A stretch of DNA of 48,701 nt, from NCBI GenBank assembly GCA_028713655.1, contig JAQTNW010000024.1:1-48701 (forward strand). Reading direction: 5' to 3'. Both the position numbers and the translations under genes were made by a program. The DNA is from Candidatus Methylacidiphilales bacterium (lineage in GTDB: Bacteria; Verrucomicrobiota; Verrucomicrobiia; Methylacidiphilales; JAAUTS01). Below are positions 8,661 to 17,616 of this stretch, piece by piece (the first letter of the stretch is position 1; every line of letters starts with the position of its first letter). The notes beneath the pieces are model-generated. The model searched no databases, was not told the origin of the DNA, and saw only the letters and a program-made list of their open reading frames with translations.

Positions 8661-8752
8661 TAACCCGGATGTTCCTGCACCCCAGTTCCTGCCACACTTT
8701 GGAGCAGGACACTTTGCTGAGGTTTTCAGAAGCGTGTGAAACATCCGGGTTA
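8661..8752. repeat. TIR element, pair 1, second unit
   Basis: A 92-bp segment bounded by perfect 13-bp inverted repeats, TAACCCGGATGTT (8661-8673) and AACATCCGGGTTA (8740-8752), with an inner TCCTGC/GCAGGA pairing. Its right half matches 25198-25246 at about 41 of 49 positions. Its last three bases are the complement of the VapC stop codon, so the element forms the 3' boundary of the toxin gene. Confidence 0.8.
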
Positions 8753-9175
8753 TGGGGTGATGACTTCAAACCCAAGGGCTCTCGCCGCCATGGCCTGGCG
8801 GGCGTCATGAGTCATCAGACGCGTGATCCCAAGTTCCTCCATGGCCGCAAGGTGCAGGCGGTCAAGCGAGCGGCAATGAACCGATTCTCCTTTGCGATGC
8901 TGGCGAAGGGCTGTGGGAAAAACCTGGCCAGAGAGCGCCTGGAATACAAACGGAGACTCCTTGTCCAAGGCTTGCAGTTTGGCAAGCAACGCGTGATAAA
9001 GGCGCGGGCGCAGCGCTCCGCCCAGATGCCTGGCGCGAAGCTGGACCGCGGCTTCCAATTCCGCAAGCTGGGAAACCGCTACTTCCTCCTCCCGGTGAAT
9101 GGCCGCTTCGGCGGCTTCATCGCCCGGCTCTGGAAGCAGGTATTTCAACAGCGAGCTTGTATCGAGATAAAGCAT
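8750..9175 (-). CDS. vapC: VapC-type PIN-domain toxin
   Basis: A 141-residue PIN-domain ribonuclease of a type II toxin-antitoxin pair. Features are the N-terminal MLYLDTSSLLKYLLPEPGDEAA with the metal-binding Asp5, a conserved glutamate in VSQLAELEAA, an aspartate in SLDRLHLAAM and a last acidic residue in TRLMTHDARQAMAARALGFEV. VapC proteins cleave tRNA or rRNA. The gene begins 3 bases after the antitoxin stop. Its TAA stop lies in the inverted repeat of the neighbouring 92-bp element. It appears complete in length and active-site residues. Confidence 0.9.
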   Translation of the reverse strand: MLYLDTSSLLKYLLPEPGDEAAEAAIHREEEVAVSQLAELEAAVQLRARHLGGALRPRLYHALLAKLQALDKESPFVFQALSGQVFPTALRQHRKGESVHCRSLDRLHLAAMEELGITRLMTHDARQAMAARALGFEVITP

Positions 9176-9178
9176 TCT

Positions 9179-9436
9179 TCAAAAGCGCTCAGCGCGGTCC
9201 TTTTCGCAGAATTCCTGAACCCAATTCACAGTCACGCCCTTGCCCCACAATTGTTCCTTCCATTTGCGATGGGCAATTGGATCGAAGCGTTTGCGTTTTT
9301 TTGTTTTCGGCGTGATGCGGCTGAGTTTGGCCACCGGACGGCCGTCGCGGGTGATGATAATTTCCCTTTCCACCTCCAGGGCTCGCTCCGCTTCAGGCCA
9401 GTGCTGACGGACATCCCGTACGGTGATGGTCTTCAT
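9179..9436 (-). CDS. Phd/YefM-like antitoxin of the VapC pair
   Basis: An 85-residue protein starting MKTITVRDVRQHWPEAERALE, followed by EIIITRDGRPVAKLSRI, which is the Phd/YefM-type DNA-binding fold, and a basic linker KTKKRKRFDP. The C-terminal part (HRKWKEQLWGKGVTVNWVQEF) would wrap the toxin. The ATG at 9436 is chosen because the homology begins exactly there; the frame continues upstream into the beta-helix gene without meaning. Such antitoxins repress their own promoter. The start lies 31 bases after the stop of the beta-helix gene on the same strand, so read-through is possible. Confidence 0.88.
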   Translation of the reverse strand: MKTITVRDVRQHWPEAERALEVEREIIITRDGRPVAKLSRITPKTKKRKRFDPIAHRKWKEQLWGKGVTVNWVQEFCEKDRAERF

Positions 9437-9467
9437 GACCGTAGGATGAACATGTTTCACAGCCCTG

Positions 9468-11453
9468 TCAAGGAGCCGCCTGCACCGCATCGAAATAGAC
9501 TTTGTCGCTGGTGCTGCCGCTGGAATAAAGGCCGAGAGTGATCGATGACACCGAGAAATCGGACGAGGCGCCTGTGATCGTTCCCGCCAACCCGCCGTTG
9601 ATGTAGAGGGAGGCGGCTTTTGCTGTGTTGTCAAAAGACACCTCGATCAGATTCCACGCGCCGGGCGTGTAGGTATAGCCGGTGCCGGTGAAACCAGCAC
9701 CGATATAGCTCCCTCCCGTGACGGAGAAAACGAGCTTTCCAACACCGCTTTGATCGAAGCGCGAGAGGCTCATGTTGCCAATGTTCACAGTATAAAAATT
9801 CGCGCCCCCGCCGTTGGCGGGATCCTCGCACACCGCAAAGGAAACCGATCCCTTTGCAAGAGCGGACGGAATAAAACCGCCGGCCACAAGATTGACCGTG
9901 GCGCGGGGGCGGAAACCCGTGGCGGTCTGGGAAAGATAGAGCGATTTGCTTCCACCATCGCTGTACGCCTGCGCGTTGGAAACGATGGCGAAGGCCCCGG
10001 TTCCCGTACCCGCTACTGCCCAGGTGGTCGTACCAACCGGCTGTCCGCCGATGTTGGCATTGGCGGGATAGGCTTCAAAGCTGTTGCCAAAAAGGGCGCT
10101 GACAAATTCATAAGCGCCAATGTCAAAGCCGACCCCTTGCGGCCGGGGTACGCCATCCAGATCGATCGCGGGAGCCAACGTGGCGCTGCCCGTATCGATC
10201 AGCGGACTGCCGGACTTCGTATGGAAGTCAAAGCCGTAGTAGTTCACAAAATACCCTGTGTCATAAGCCGTGGTGATGATATTATGATCCAACGTCGTAT
10301 TGGTGGTATGCCATTCGGAAATAAGGGCAACGATATTGTTGCGGATGATGTTATCAGAGGCGTACACATTGGCGTAAGGCCCGCCCGCCTTGTGCGCGGC
10401 AAGATAGATTCTCGAATAGGGATATGGGGTGCCGGCGCGCTTCAAGGGGTTTACCAGCACGGTATTGTTGACGATGCGGCAGTTGCGGGCGCCATCGAAG
10501 GAAATCCCGTAATCGTTGCCGTTCGCAATCAGATTGTTCTCCACGATCCAATTATCGTACATCCCATCGAAACAACCGATGCCATGCATGGTGCCCCCAT
10601 CTTCCGTGCTGAGCGGCTGGTTGGGATCGGTCTGGCTGATGAAGATGTTGCCGCGCAGCGTGACGCCTGTGACGATGCCATTTCCCGCCACGCCATCGGT
10701 GCCTACCGACCAGCTTTGGAACCCATCCCGATGCGTGGTACCGCCGTTATTATAACAGTTCCGGATGGTATTGTAATCAAAGATGGAATTATCAGCCAAA
10801 CCCACCATGGCATCGCCGCAAAAGTTCTCGATCAGGTTGCCGGTCACTCGTGAGTTGGATGCCTGGCCGGTGGATGTCCGCAAAATTGCGATTCCGCCGC
10901 CGACATTTCGCAAGGTGTTGTTCAAAAGCACGGTATTGTCAGCATACGATACAATTCCGGAGCCCGCGTTGTTGGTCCAATCGGTCGCGGTCCAGCCGGT
11001 AATGTTCGACGCCGAGTAAATAAGACAGTTTTTCACCGTCATATAATGGCAGCCGGTGAGAAAATAAACGTATCTTCCGTTGTCAGTCGTGCCGGCGGTT
11101 TCCGGACTGATTGTCAGACCGGAAATCACCCAATGCGAGGCCGCATTATAGGAGGCGGTTATTTTTTTGACCGTCGGCGTATTTCCGTTCTGCGCCTGGA
11201 TCGTCACATCGCCGGAGTTGTTGCCCTTGATGGAAGGAAAGCCATGGTAACCGGTACGGAGGTTGATGACATCGCCAGCGACGAATGTTTTGTTGGCGGT
11301 GAACACGGCTTCCAGGGTGCTCCAGGGACTGGCGGATGTGCCTGGGTTGGACATGGAGCCGGTCACGGGGTCGCAATAATAGTCGGTGGCATTTGCTGCG
11401 CCGCAGCCCAACAGACTCAGCAGAGCAAGCACTTGAATATAGGTTTTGTTCAT
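9468..11453 (-). CDS. Secreted right-handed beta-helix protein with C-terminal lectin-like domain
   Basis: A 661-residue exported protein (signal peptide MNKTYIQVLALLSLLGCGAANA). Residues about 25-450 form a right-handed parallel beta-helix: TDYYCDPVTGSMSNPGTSASPWSTLEAVF, then many short strands with asparagine ladders (TVKNCLIYSASN, NTVLLNNTLRNVGG, NSRVTGNLIENF, NCRIVNNTVLVN, NIIRNNIVALIS). The helix closes with SPLIDTGSATLAPAIDLDGVPRPQGVGFDIGAYEF, the ending found in 'choice-of-anchor Q' proteins. The last ~190 residues are a LamG/concanavalin-like beta-sandwich. Polysaccharide lyases (PL6-like) and surface adhesins share this fold; I see no catalytic set that decides. The start at 11453 is fixed by the signal peptide. 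Operator-like site B lies 94 bases upstream. Confidence 0.85.
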   Translation of the reverse strand: MNKTYIQVLALLSLLGCGAANATDYYCDPVTGSMSNPGTSASPWSTLEAVFTANKTFVAGDVINLRTGYHGFPSIKGNNSGDVTIQAQNGNTPTVKKITASYNAASHWVISGLTISPETAGTTDNGRYVYFLTGCHYMTVKNCLIYSASNITGWTATDWTNNAGSGIVSYADNTVLLNNTLRNVGGGIAILRTSTGQASNSRVTGNLIENFCGDAMVGLADNSIFDYNTIRNCYNNGGTTHRDGFQSWSVGTDGVAGNGIVTGVTLRGNIFISQTDPNQPLSTEDGGTMHGIGCFDGMYDNWIVENNLIANGNDYGISFDGARNCRIVNNTVLVNPLKRAGTPYPYSRIYLAAHKAGGPYANVYASDNIIRNNIVALISEWHTTNTTLDHNIITTAYDTGYFVNYYGFDFHTKSGSPLIDTGSATLAPAIDLDGVPRPQGVGFDIGAYEFVSALFGNSFEAYPANANIGGQPVGTTTWAVAGTGTGAFAIVSNAQAYSDGGSKSLYLSQTATGFRPRATVNLVAGGFIPSALAKGSVSFAVCEDPANGGGANFYTVNIGNMSLSRFDQSGVGKLVFSVTGGSYIGAGFTGTGYTYTPGAWNLIEVSFDNTAKAASLYINGGLAGTITGASSDFSVSSITLGLYSSGSTSDKVYFDAVQAAP

Positions 11454-11547
11454 AGTTTGTCCCGGTGTGTTATTTTTATAGGGGTATAAGTTTTTGACTC
11501 CGCAAGCAGGTTTGCTTAAATGGACATTGACTGCAATCACTGCTTAG

Positions 11548-11561
11548 TTCTACCTGTAGTA
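11548..11561. promoter_or_regulatory. Operator-like site B (TTCTACCTGTAGTA)
   Basis: A near-perfect 14-bp palindrome 94 bases upstream of the minus-strand beta-helix gene. Read on the minus strand it is TACTACAGGTAGAA, two changes from TTCTACAGTTAGAA. Spacing to the start is almost identical to that of site C (91 bases) at the next gene. Confidence 0.55.
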
Positions 11562-11620
11562 TTGGAGTTCACTAGCGATGATGATCAGAATTGACCCCTT
11601 TCTTTTGGGATTAAAAAACA

Positions 11621-11650
11621 ATGGAGGGTCGAGCTAGCTCGACCCTCCAT
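11621..11650 (-). terminator. Perfect 30-bp palindrome, terminator of the autotransporter-repeat gene
   Basis: The 15 bases ATGGAGGGTCGAGCT are followed at once by their exact reverse complement. On the minus strand the hairpin is followed by TGTTTTTTAATCC, so it should act as a rho-independent terminator about 87 bases after the stop at 11737. Confidence 0.8.
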
Positions 11651-11736
11651 CTTCTCCAGCGCACCCGGGCACGCTTCACTCTAACGCCCCGGTCTTGCGT
11701 GAAAACTTATACTTGTGTCATGCAATTCCAGGCATG

Positions 11737-13611
11737 TCAGGATTTACGACTGTTGGCGCCCAGCCTCCGCAACACAACCAACAGTCCGACCCCACCAAGC
11801 AACATCGCGTAGGTGGAAGGCTCCGGAACGGCGGTGAGGTTCAGGGAAATGATGCCGGGCGTGGTATAATCCCATACCGCAGTGAATCCCGTCAGGCCGG
11901 AACCGAGTGTAAAGTTGGACGTGCCCTGGGTAAAGCCCTCACTAACCAAGGTTGATCCCGAATTCGAGTAAAACTTGAAAAGCTGATAGATGCCCGCCTG
12001 TGCGCCGGTGAAATCCAAGGTGATGCCGCCACTGTCCCGTAGAAAATCAGCCGCTCCTGCATAGTTGTAAAACTGGACCAGGTCGCTGGTGCTTGTGGGA
12101 CCCAGATCGAAAGTGAATTTTGATCCCGCTTGCATGTCCAGGATGGCTCCGCTCGTGTTGGCGCCGTTCAAAGTCAGCGTGCCGATGCCGCCATCCCCCG
12201 CAGCAATAATGCCGCCGGATCCGACGGCGATTGTCGGGGCTGAGACTGTGGCCGAGCCCAAGGCTATGTACCCGTTGCCGCCGAGGGTCGCTGAAGTGAC
12301 GCTTACGGCACCCACGCTCAAGCCGCTGCTGGTGCTCAGCGTGTTGTTTACAATCAAGGTACCGTTCGAGATCGTCGTGCCACCGGTGTAGGTGTTGCTG
12401 TTGCCGCTTAGTCTGAGCGTTCCCGCAGTGTTTTTGGCCAGGGCCAGGATTCTGGAGTTCGGCGTGAAATCTTGGAGTGCGCCGCTGAATGAGCCTGAAC
12501 CGACCGTCAGCGTTGAGGTATTTACAGCGTTATTAGTGACATTGCCTGCACCCGACAACGAGGCCACGGTTTGATTGAATCCATTGAGCCTGAGGGTGGC
12601 TCCATTGGCCACCGAGAGGGTGGTCGTCGTAGGGAGGGCGTTGAGTTTACCAAGAATCAGAGTGCCTCCCTGGATGTCCGTAGTGCCGGTATAAGTGCTG
12701 GCTGTAGTCGCGCCAATGGTCCAGTCACTGCTGCCAGCCTTGACCAAAGAGGTCGCGCCGCCCGTTCCGTCCACAATTGCTTGTGTTATGTTATTTTTGA
12801 TTTGACTGCCGGAAAGTGTGAATGTGCGCGCTCCGGAACCCGTTGTTGAAAAAGTTCCATTATAGTTGAGACCGCTTGCCAAAGCACCGTCCACTTGCAA
12901 CGTGCCGCCGTTTGCACCCAGGGTGATCCCGCGGTTAAATGAGCTTGGCAGGGATGCCGGGCTGGCCATTAACAGAGTGCCCCCATCTAATGTGACGCCG
13001 GCTGTTCCTATATTGGAGGGGCTGCCGTTAGCCGTCACAGCGCCACTGATGCTCAGAATGCCGCCGTTAATGGTGGTCCCACCCGAGTAGGTATTTGTTC
13101 CGCTCAATACCAACGTGCCGCTGCCACTTTTGACCAGCCCTACCGTGCCCGTGATACCCGCACTGATGGTCGCATTGACGTTGGCCGTGATAGTCGGGGT
13201 TGCTCCCGCCAAGGTTAACGCAAATGGCCCTGAGCCACCGGCGATGGTGTAATTACCGCTGGTCGCTGCATTAAAAGTAATTCCGCCAGCCGTGATAGCC
13301 GACCCCAGATTGACCGTTCCGGCTGTGCCATTGTTGCTGCCGAAAACAGCGGTGTCGTTATTGGCGTTGACCCAGGCTGAATCGGTAGTCGTGTTACTCC
13401 AGACCGTGGCAGTGGTATCCCAGAGACTGGTAGTGCCATCGGTCGGCGCTGCCGGATTGGCGCCGCTATTGTCCCAAGTCAGTGTCGAGGCCTGTGCAAC
13501 AGGCATGGCTAAAAGCAGGAATACGGCCGCAAGAGCGGTGAGGCATAACAAGATTCCCGCGCGCGGACGCGTATAATGGGCTCCAGACAGGTTTTCGATA
13601 TGGTTCTTCAT
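11737..13611 (-). CDS. Autotransporter-associated beta-strand repeat protein with PEP-CTERM tail
   Basis: A 624-residue surface protein. The N-terminal MKNHIENLSGAHYTRPRAGI precedes a hydrophobic segment ending MPVAQA, a long signal peptide. The body consists of passenger-type beta-strand repeats such as GTLVLSGTNTYSGGTTINGGIL, with related copies TLRLSGNSNTYTGGTTISNGTLIV and ASTYTGTTDIQGGTLILGKL. The C-terminus is a PEP-CTERM signal: VPEPST, a hydrophobic helix (YAMLLGGVGLLVVL) and RRLGANSRKS, which in other bacteria is processed by an exosortase. No exosortase is encoded in the window. The function is unknown, probably matrix or cell-surface structure. Site C lies 91 bases upstream and a perfect palindrome terminator follows. 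Confidence 0.92.
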   Translation of the reverse strand: MKNHIENLSGAHYTRPRAGILLCLTALAAVFLLLAMPVAQASTLTWDNSGANPAAPTDGTTSLWDTTATVWSNTTTDSAWVNANNDTAVFGSNNGTAGTVNLGSAITAGGITFNAATSGNYTIAGGSGPFALTLAGATPTITANVNATISAGITGTVGLVKSGSGTLVLSGTNTYSGGTTINGGILSISGAVTANGSPSNIGTAGVTLDGGTLLMASPASLPSSFNRGITLGANGGTLQVDGALASGLNYNGTFSTTGSGARTFTLSGSQIKNNITQAIVDGTGGATSLVKAGSSDWTIGATTASTYTGTTDIQGGTLILGKLNALPTTTTLSVANGATLRLNGFNQTVASLSGAGNVTNNAVNTSTLTVGSGSFSGALQDFTPNSRILALAKNTAGTLRLSGNSNTYTGGTTISNGTLIVNNTLSTSSGLSVGAVSVTSATLGGNGYIALGSATVSAPTIAVGSGGIIAAGDGGIGTLTLNGANTSGAILDMQAGSKFTFDLGPTSTSDLVQFYNYAGAADFLRDSGGITLDFTGAQAGIYQLFKFYSNSGSTLVSEGFTQGTSNFTLGSGLTGFTAVWDYTTPGIISLNLTAVPEPSTYAMLLGGVGLLVVLRRLGANSRKS

Positions 13612-13702
13612 AATTTTTCCCCAGAGGCTTTTAACGTTCGGTTTGGTTCGTTGCTAATTTAAACATTACTCGCATAGGCATCATTTGACAACAGGTACTA
13701 AA

Positions 13703-13716
13703 TTCTTACTGTAGAA
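13703..13716. promoter_or_regulatory. Operator-like site C (TTCTTACTGTAGAA)
   Basis: Read on the minus strand this is TTCTACAGTAAGAA, one change from TTCTACAGTTAGAA. It lies 91 bases upstream of the autotransporter-repeat gene start at 13611, in an intergenic region. Confidence 0.6.
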
Positions 13717-13850
13717 TTGACTCCAACAGGGTAAAAAACGCGGAAAAATGAAGAATTCGGAATATTGAATTCAGAAAACTCGGGTTAAACCACGAAGTCA
13801 CCAAGGCACGAAGGAAAGCCAAACACCTTTTTCTCCGCAGATTAACCACG

Positions 13851-13993
13851 AAACTCTCACTCAAACTCCATCCCCATCTCTTTTGGGCTGCGGCGGCACG
13901 AAGCCGCTTTTTATTACGGACGACATGTCGATAGTGCAAAGCGTCCGTCGCGGCGGACGCACTCCAAAACTGCGGCTTTGCGTCTTCGCGTGA
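13851..13993 (+). repeat. Dispersed ~140-bp repeat, left copy
   Basis: This segment reappears in reverse orientation at 19561-19699. The two share long identical runs (ACTCTCACTCAAACTCCAT, GCCGCTTTTTAT, ACGGACGACATG, TGCAAAGCGTCCG) and differ by small indels and substitutions. The core holds a palindrome, GCGTCCGTCGCGGCGGACGC (one mismatch here, perfect in the other copy). It ends 47 bases from the stop of the esterase gene at 14041. The region 13612-14040 otherwise holds site C and AT-rich 'CCACGAA'-type intergenic repeats (13788-13857), with no supportable gene. Confidence 0.85.
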
Positions 13994-14040
13994 GAGCCTG
14001 TGCTGACTTTGGCTTTCCCTTGGCGCGGCGACATTCCGGG

Positions 14041-15291
14041 TCAATTGCCTTTCAACGTGATTTTCTGCGGATTGCCGGGCGGATTGTAGGTGTGTGTTTT
14101 TCCCTGGATCAGATTCAGTTGTTTTGCCGCCTTGATGTTGTTGTAGAGAACGCAAACCCCGGAGGGCGGACACACATAGTCGCCCAGGCCGGCGACAATG
14201 GAGACTTCGCATTTGATGCGCTTCGCCATGTTGACCGTATCGTAATAACCCAGGCCCTCCGCCCAGTCCGGCCTCCAGCCCCTGAGTCGGCCCACGGTAA
14301 TGCCGCCCAGATCGCTGCACCAGGGAATCATCGCAAAGCATTTGCTGACATCCTTGTCCAGTGCGGCCGCGGCAAGTGCCTGAAACCCTCCCTGACTGCC
14401 TCCGGATGACATCAAATCCCTGCCATTCCATTCCGGTTGCGCTTTCAAAAACTCCAAAGTGCGCATGACCCGCAGAATCATCCCATTGAAGTAGCATGTC
14501 TCGGGTTTTGCATTCTCATCGTTGTTAAAAGCATACTTTTTGAGTTCACCCTCTCCCAGACTTTTGTAAAAGGCGGCATCTTTTCCGTTCTCGATCCCAT
14601 GCGCATTGACGTTCAGCGTCATGGTACCGGCAATATAGTAAGGCTGGGCCGGAGTGACTCCATAGCCCATGAACCCGGCTTGGGCTTTGAGGGATTTTGG
14701 GACGGCCTCCTTTGGCTTTGTAAAATAGCCTGACACGGGTTTGCCGCCGGCGCAGTCGATCTTCACATCGTAGGTGACAAAGGCGGGATCGCTCGACGGC
14801 ACCTCGGTCATGGTAAATTTCAACGGCACTTCAGCCAGCCTTGCCTTTTGCCTTGTCCAGAAATCGTCAAAGTCGGCGGGCTCAGGAATGCCCTGCTGCA
14901 GCTTTTCCGGTTCGACTCCCGCGCCGCCGTCAAACCGAACCGGCTGATTTTTGGCATCCACGAGAGGTTTTCCACTCTCGTTCAGCGCCCAGACCTCGAT
15001 CCGCACAAAACCGGGCTTGTCCAGGGCGGTGGTGATGACCAGCGGCTCTTTCTCCGAGGAAACCGCCTCACCCGTCTCCGTCTTGCCATCATCCCCCGTC
15101 CTCTTCCATTTCAGATTTTTCCCGGTAAGCGGCTTTGAATCCTCCAACAACTGGACGTTGAACACGATTTTCTCACCGGGTTGATAGAGAGCAGCCTCCT
15201 TGTCCGTGATGCCGTTGAAGCTGAGTTCGCCCGCCCACAGGGTGGCGGCGCAAACAAGCAGCGAGAAAAATGAAATCAGGCATTTATTCAT
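14041..15291 (-). CDS. Secreted acetyl esterase, acetylxylan esterase/CE7 type
   Basis: A 416-residue exported serine esterase (signal peptide MNKCLISFFSLLVCAATLWAG). Residues about 22-125 form an extra beta-domain (KIVFNVQLLEDSKPLTGKN); the rest is the alpha/beta-hydrolase fold of the AXE1 family. The triad is visible: Ser299 in SSGGSQGGF, Asp371 in AGLGDYVCPPS and His400 in GKTHTY. CE7 enzymes remove acetyl groups from xylan, oligosaccharides and small compounds. It lies 21 bases after the PL8-type lyase gene, so the pair would deacetylate and cleave the same polysaccharide outside the cytoplasm. The repeat at 13851-13993 follows directly. Confidence 0.92.
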   Translation of the reverse strand: MNKCLISFFSLLVCAATLWAGELSFNGITDKEAALYQPGEKIVFNVQLLEDSKPLTGKNLKWKRTGDDGKTETGEAVSSEKEPLVITTALDKPGFVRIEVWALNESGKPLVDAKNQPVRFDGGAGVEPEKLQQGIPEPADFDDFWTRQKARLAEVPLKFTMTEVPSSDPAFVTYDVKIDCAGGKPVSGYFTKPKEAVPKSLKAQAGFMGYGVTPAQPYYIAGTMTLNVNAHGIENGKDAAFYKSLGEGELKKYAFNNDENAKPETCYFNGMILRVMRTLEFLKAQPEWNGRDLMSSGGSQGGFQALAAAALDKDVSKCFAMIPWCSDLGGITVGRLRGWRPDWAEGLGYYDTVNMAKRIKCEVSIVAGLGDYVCPPSGVCVLYNNIKAAKQLNLIQGKTHTYNPPGNPQKITLKGN

Positions 15292-15312
15292 ATGATGTTT
15301 TTAAGGTTAAAT

Positions 15313-17616
15313 TCAATTTGCAGTGAAGCTGGAGCCGGCCTGCGCCCCGGCGGGAAGGGTGTATTTTACGGCCGCCCCGTCGCGCGTGACGGTGATGCCG
15401 GCCAGTTTTTGCGTCGGATCCGCGATCCTGAGGCGGTTTTTGTTTTCATCGAGAAGCAGGATGCAGGGCTGGTCAACGGCGATTGTTTTTCCATCGGCAT
15501 ACGTGAGCGTTCCCGGCTCGTAAAAAACGGCCTGCGTCATTTTCAGCCTGGCGTTGCGTACAGCCTGCAATGCGGGAGTGTTTTTAAGGATTGTGACATC
15601 CGGCGCGCCCGCCTGCGCCTTAAGCGCATCCAGGGAAACGCCCGGAAGGATCAGGTAACTGTAGTGATCCTCCTTCGGCAGGGCGCCGTGATTGATCCAG
15701 ATGGAAAACACATTTTTGCTTACCGTTGACTGGTTTCTTCCGCCGGAGGAAATTTCATTCCACCTGCCCGTCTGTTCCTGGCTGCCGAGGCTGATGTTCA
15801 GCGGCTCGGGAAAAATATAACCGACATTGTCATGCCAGGCCCACTTGAGCGTCGCATATTCCCTGAGCCCTGCCGGCGCTGCAGCCGGGCCTTTGCCCGC
15901 ATCCGCCGCAACCCCGCCCCTGGCAAGGCATTGATTGACGCTGGTGGTGATGAAAAGGTCTTTGTCCTTGTTAGCGCAGGTGATCCCCGCCCCGAGACAG
16001 ACAATCTGGTCGTCAAAATAGAACCAGCTTTTTTTGGCGGCAAGCCCCTCGCGATTAAGCGCCAGCGCGGCGGCGCCGTATTCGCCGTCCGCAACCCCGC
16101 CGACAAATTCGCATGGGTTCGTAATCTGGAAATTCTTCGGCTTGAGCCGGGCCTTGTCGGTGATTTTCGGCGAAGTCACCCCGGGCAGCCGCGACCAGTC
16201 CCACACGGGAAAAATGTCCTCGTATTCATGGCCCGTCATATAAACATAGGTGGCGCCGTCCCCCAGATACTTGCCCTGGAGATTCTCTCCATTGACAAGC
16301 TCTGTGGCATAAACCCGCGCGGAGTTCATCCGCGTGGAAACGTAAAACCCGGGGCGGCGATGCACCATGAAATCCGCGCGCCAGAAATACGTGTTTTTCG
16401 CTGGAATGGCGCTGACCGGAACGTCAGGACTGTCCTGCTCAATCGCGGCTTGATATTCCGCCGCATGATCGGTGTCGGAGGCTTTTGCCCGAGCCAGGAT
16501 GCGGAGGACCGTGCTCCCTTTTGCCGCGGGGGATTGCGGGCCGATCTGCCGGCCGCAGGAGCTGATGTCCATAAAGCCTTTCCAGACGACGACACTTTCC
16601 CCTTTCAAGAGGTAATCCCTCATGATTCCGATTTTGTCCTGCTCCAGCGCCAGGCTGCTGCCGTGCAGGACGGTCAGCCAGGTGACGATGTCCCCGGCGA
16701 AACCCAGTCCATAATTCCCGAGTTGCAACTGCGGGCCGTGTTGAAAAAAGGAAAAATCGGGTTGGATTCCTTCCTGCGTTGAGAGGAGCACCACGCCCGC
16801 GCTGCCCCTGCTTATCTTCGGTTCGCCCCCGCCGGCCTGCGTGGCGACAGTGACTTCCTCGGAGATGACATCGCGGGCGTGTTGCACCAACTCGAAATCT
16901 GAGGCGAGCAAACCGCGGGTCAGCGTGTTTTCCGCCACCCAAACGCGATTTTGCCCGGTAAGCGCCCCTCGGCCGCCAAAACGGGGCGGGCTGTCAATCA
17001 CGGCATGGGAGACGATCTTGATTCCCGCGGCGCGTTCCTGCGGGGTAAGTTCGGGCTCGATGAGCAGCATGATGATCGAGATTTCGCGCGGCACGCCGAT
17101 TTCGTTATGCCACCAGTTGGGACTGCGGTAATCCTTTTGCAGCCAGTGGCCGAGGGCGGCGTGGATCGCCCTGGACAACCCGGGATCGCCGTGGAGCCTG
17201 CATTCCGGTGAAGTGTACACCATGCACATCTTGTTGGTGCGAGTGATATGATCGACAGCACGCCAGTAGCCGGGGGTCAGGTCCGTATAGTTCACGTCGG
17301 GCCAGGTTCCGTCCGCGGTCAGCGATTTCATCCACGCGGCCACCTGCTCTTCGTCCTTGCCGGCGCTGTTTGCACCCTTCCAAACATCGCGCTGATAGTC
17401 GCAAAATTGTTTTTTGATCAAGGCCATATCGGCGCTTTGTTCCGGCGATGGTATTTTAGCCGCGGTCTCAAATCGGATGGCCACGTCACCCGCCCCTGGC
17501 GATGTTGCCACCGCGGTGTCGGCCGCAGCCATTGAGTCCGGGGAAAAAAGTGGCAGGGCCGCAAGCGCCAACGCGCACATGAATCTTTTGTTGATAAAAG
17601 GCATGGATGGGTTCAT
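15313..17616 (-). CDS. Polysaccharide lyase family 8-type enzyme
   Basis: A 767-residue secreted lyase. The start MNPSMPFINKRFMCALALAALPLFSPDSMA is a signal peptide; ATG at 17616 and 17604 are both possible. The alpha-helical part contains RSPNWWHNEIGVPRE (residues 165-178) and LTGQNRVWVAEN (Asn223). The central motif DFSFFQHGPQLQLGNYG gives His293 and Tyr302. Asn, His and a Tyr nine residues after the His are the catalytic arrangement of chondroitin AC, hyaluronate and xanthan lyases. The C-terminal half has the beta-sandwich supersandwich, including RPGFYVSTRMNSARVY. The family cleaves uronic-acid-containing polysaccharides by beta-elimination; which one cannot be told. It is the first gene of an operon with the CE7-type esterase. 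Site F lies 373 bases upstream. Confidence 0.9.
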   Translation of the reverse strand: MNPSMPFINKRFMCALALAALPLFSPDSMAAADTAVATSPGAGDVAIRFETAAKIPSPEQSADMALIKKQFCDYQRDVWKGANSAGKDEEQVAAWMKSLTADGTWPDVNYTDLTPGYWRAVDHITRTNKMCMVYTSPECRLHGDPGLSRAIHAALGHWLQKDYRSPNWWHNEIGVPREISIIMLLIEPELTPQERAAGIKIVSHAVIDSPPRFGGRGALTGQNRVWVAENTLTRGLLASDFELVQHARDVISEEVTVATQAGGGEPKISRGSAGVVLLSTQEGIQPDFSFFQHGPQLQLGNYGLGFAGDIVTWLTVLHGSSLALEQDKIGIMRDYLLKGESVVVWKGFMDISSCGRQIGPQSPAAKGSTVLRILARAKASDTDHAAEYQAAIEQDSPDVPVSAIPAKNTYFWRADFMVHRRPGFYVSTRMNSARVYATELVNGENLQGKYLGDGATYVYMTGHEYEDIFPVWDWSRLPGVTSPKITDKARLKPKNFQITNPCEFVGGVADGEYGAAALALNREGLAAKKSWFYFDDQIVCLGAGITCANKDKDLFITTSVNQCLARGGVAADAGKGPAAAPAGLREYATLKWAWHDNVGYIFPEPLNISLGSQEQTGRWNEISSGGRNQSTVSKNVFSIWINHGALPKEDHYSYLILPGVSLDALKAQAGAPDVTILKNTPALQAVRNARLKMTQAVFYEPGTLTYADGKTIAVDQPCILLLDENKNRLRIADPTQKLAGITVTRDGAAVKYTLPAGAQAGSSFTAN

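Noticed and set aside
13706-14497. 263-residue minus-strand frame over the repeat and the esterase 3' end
   Set aside because: Overlaps the CE7-type gene, whose triad is intact, and runs through intergenic repeat.
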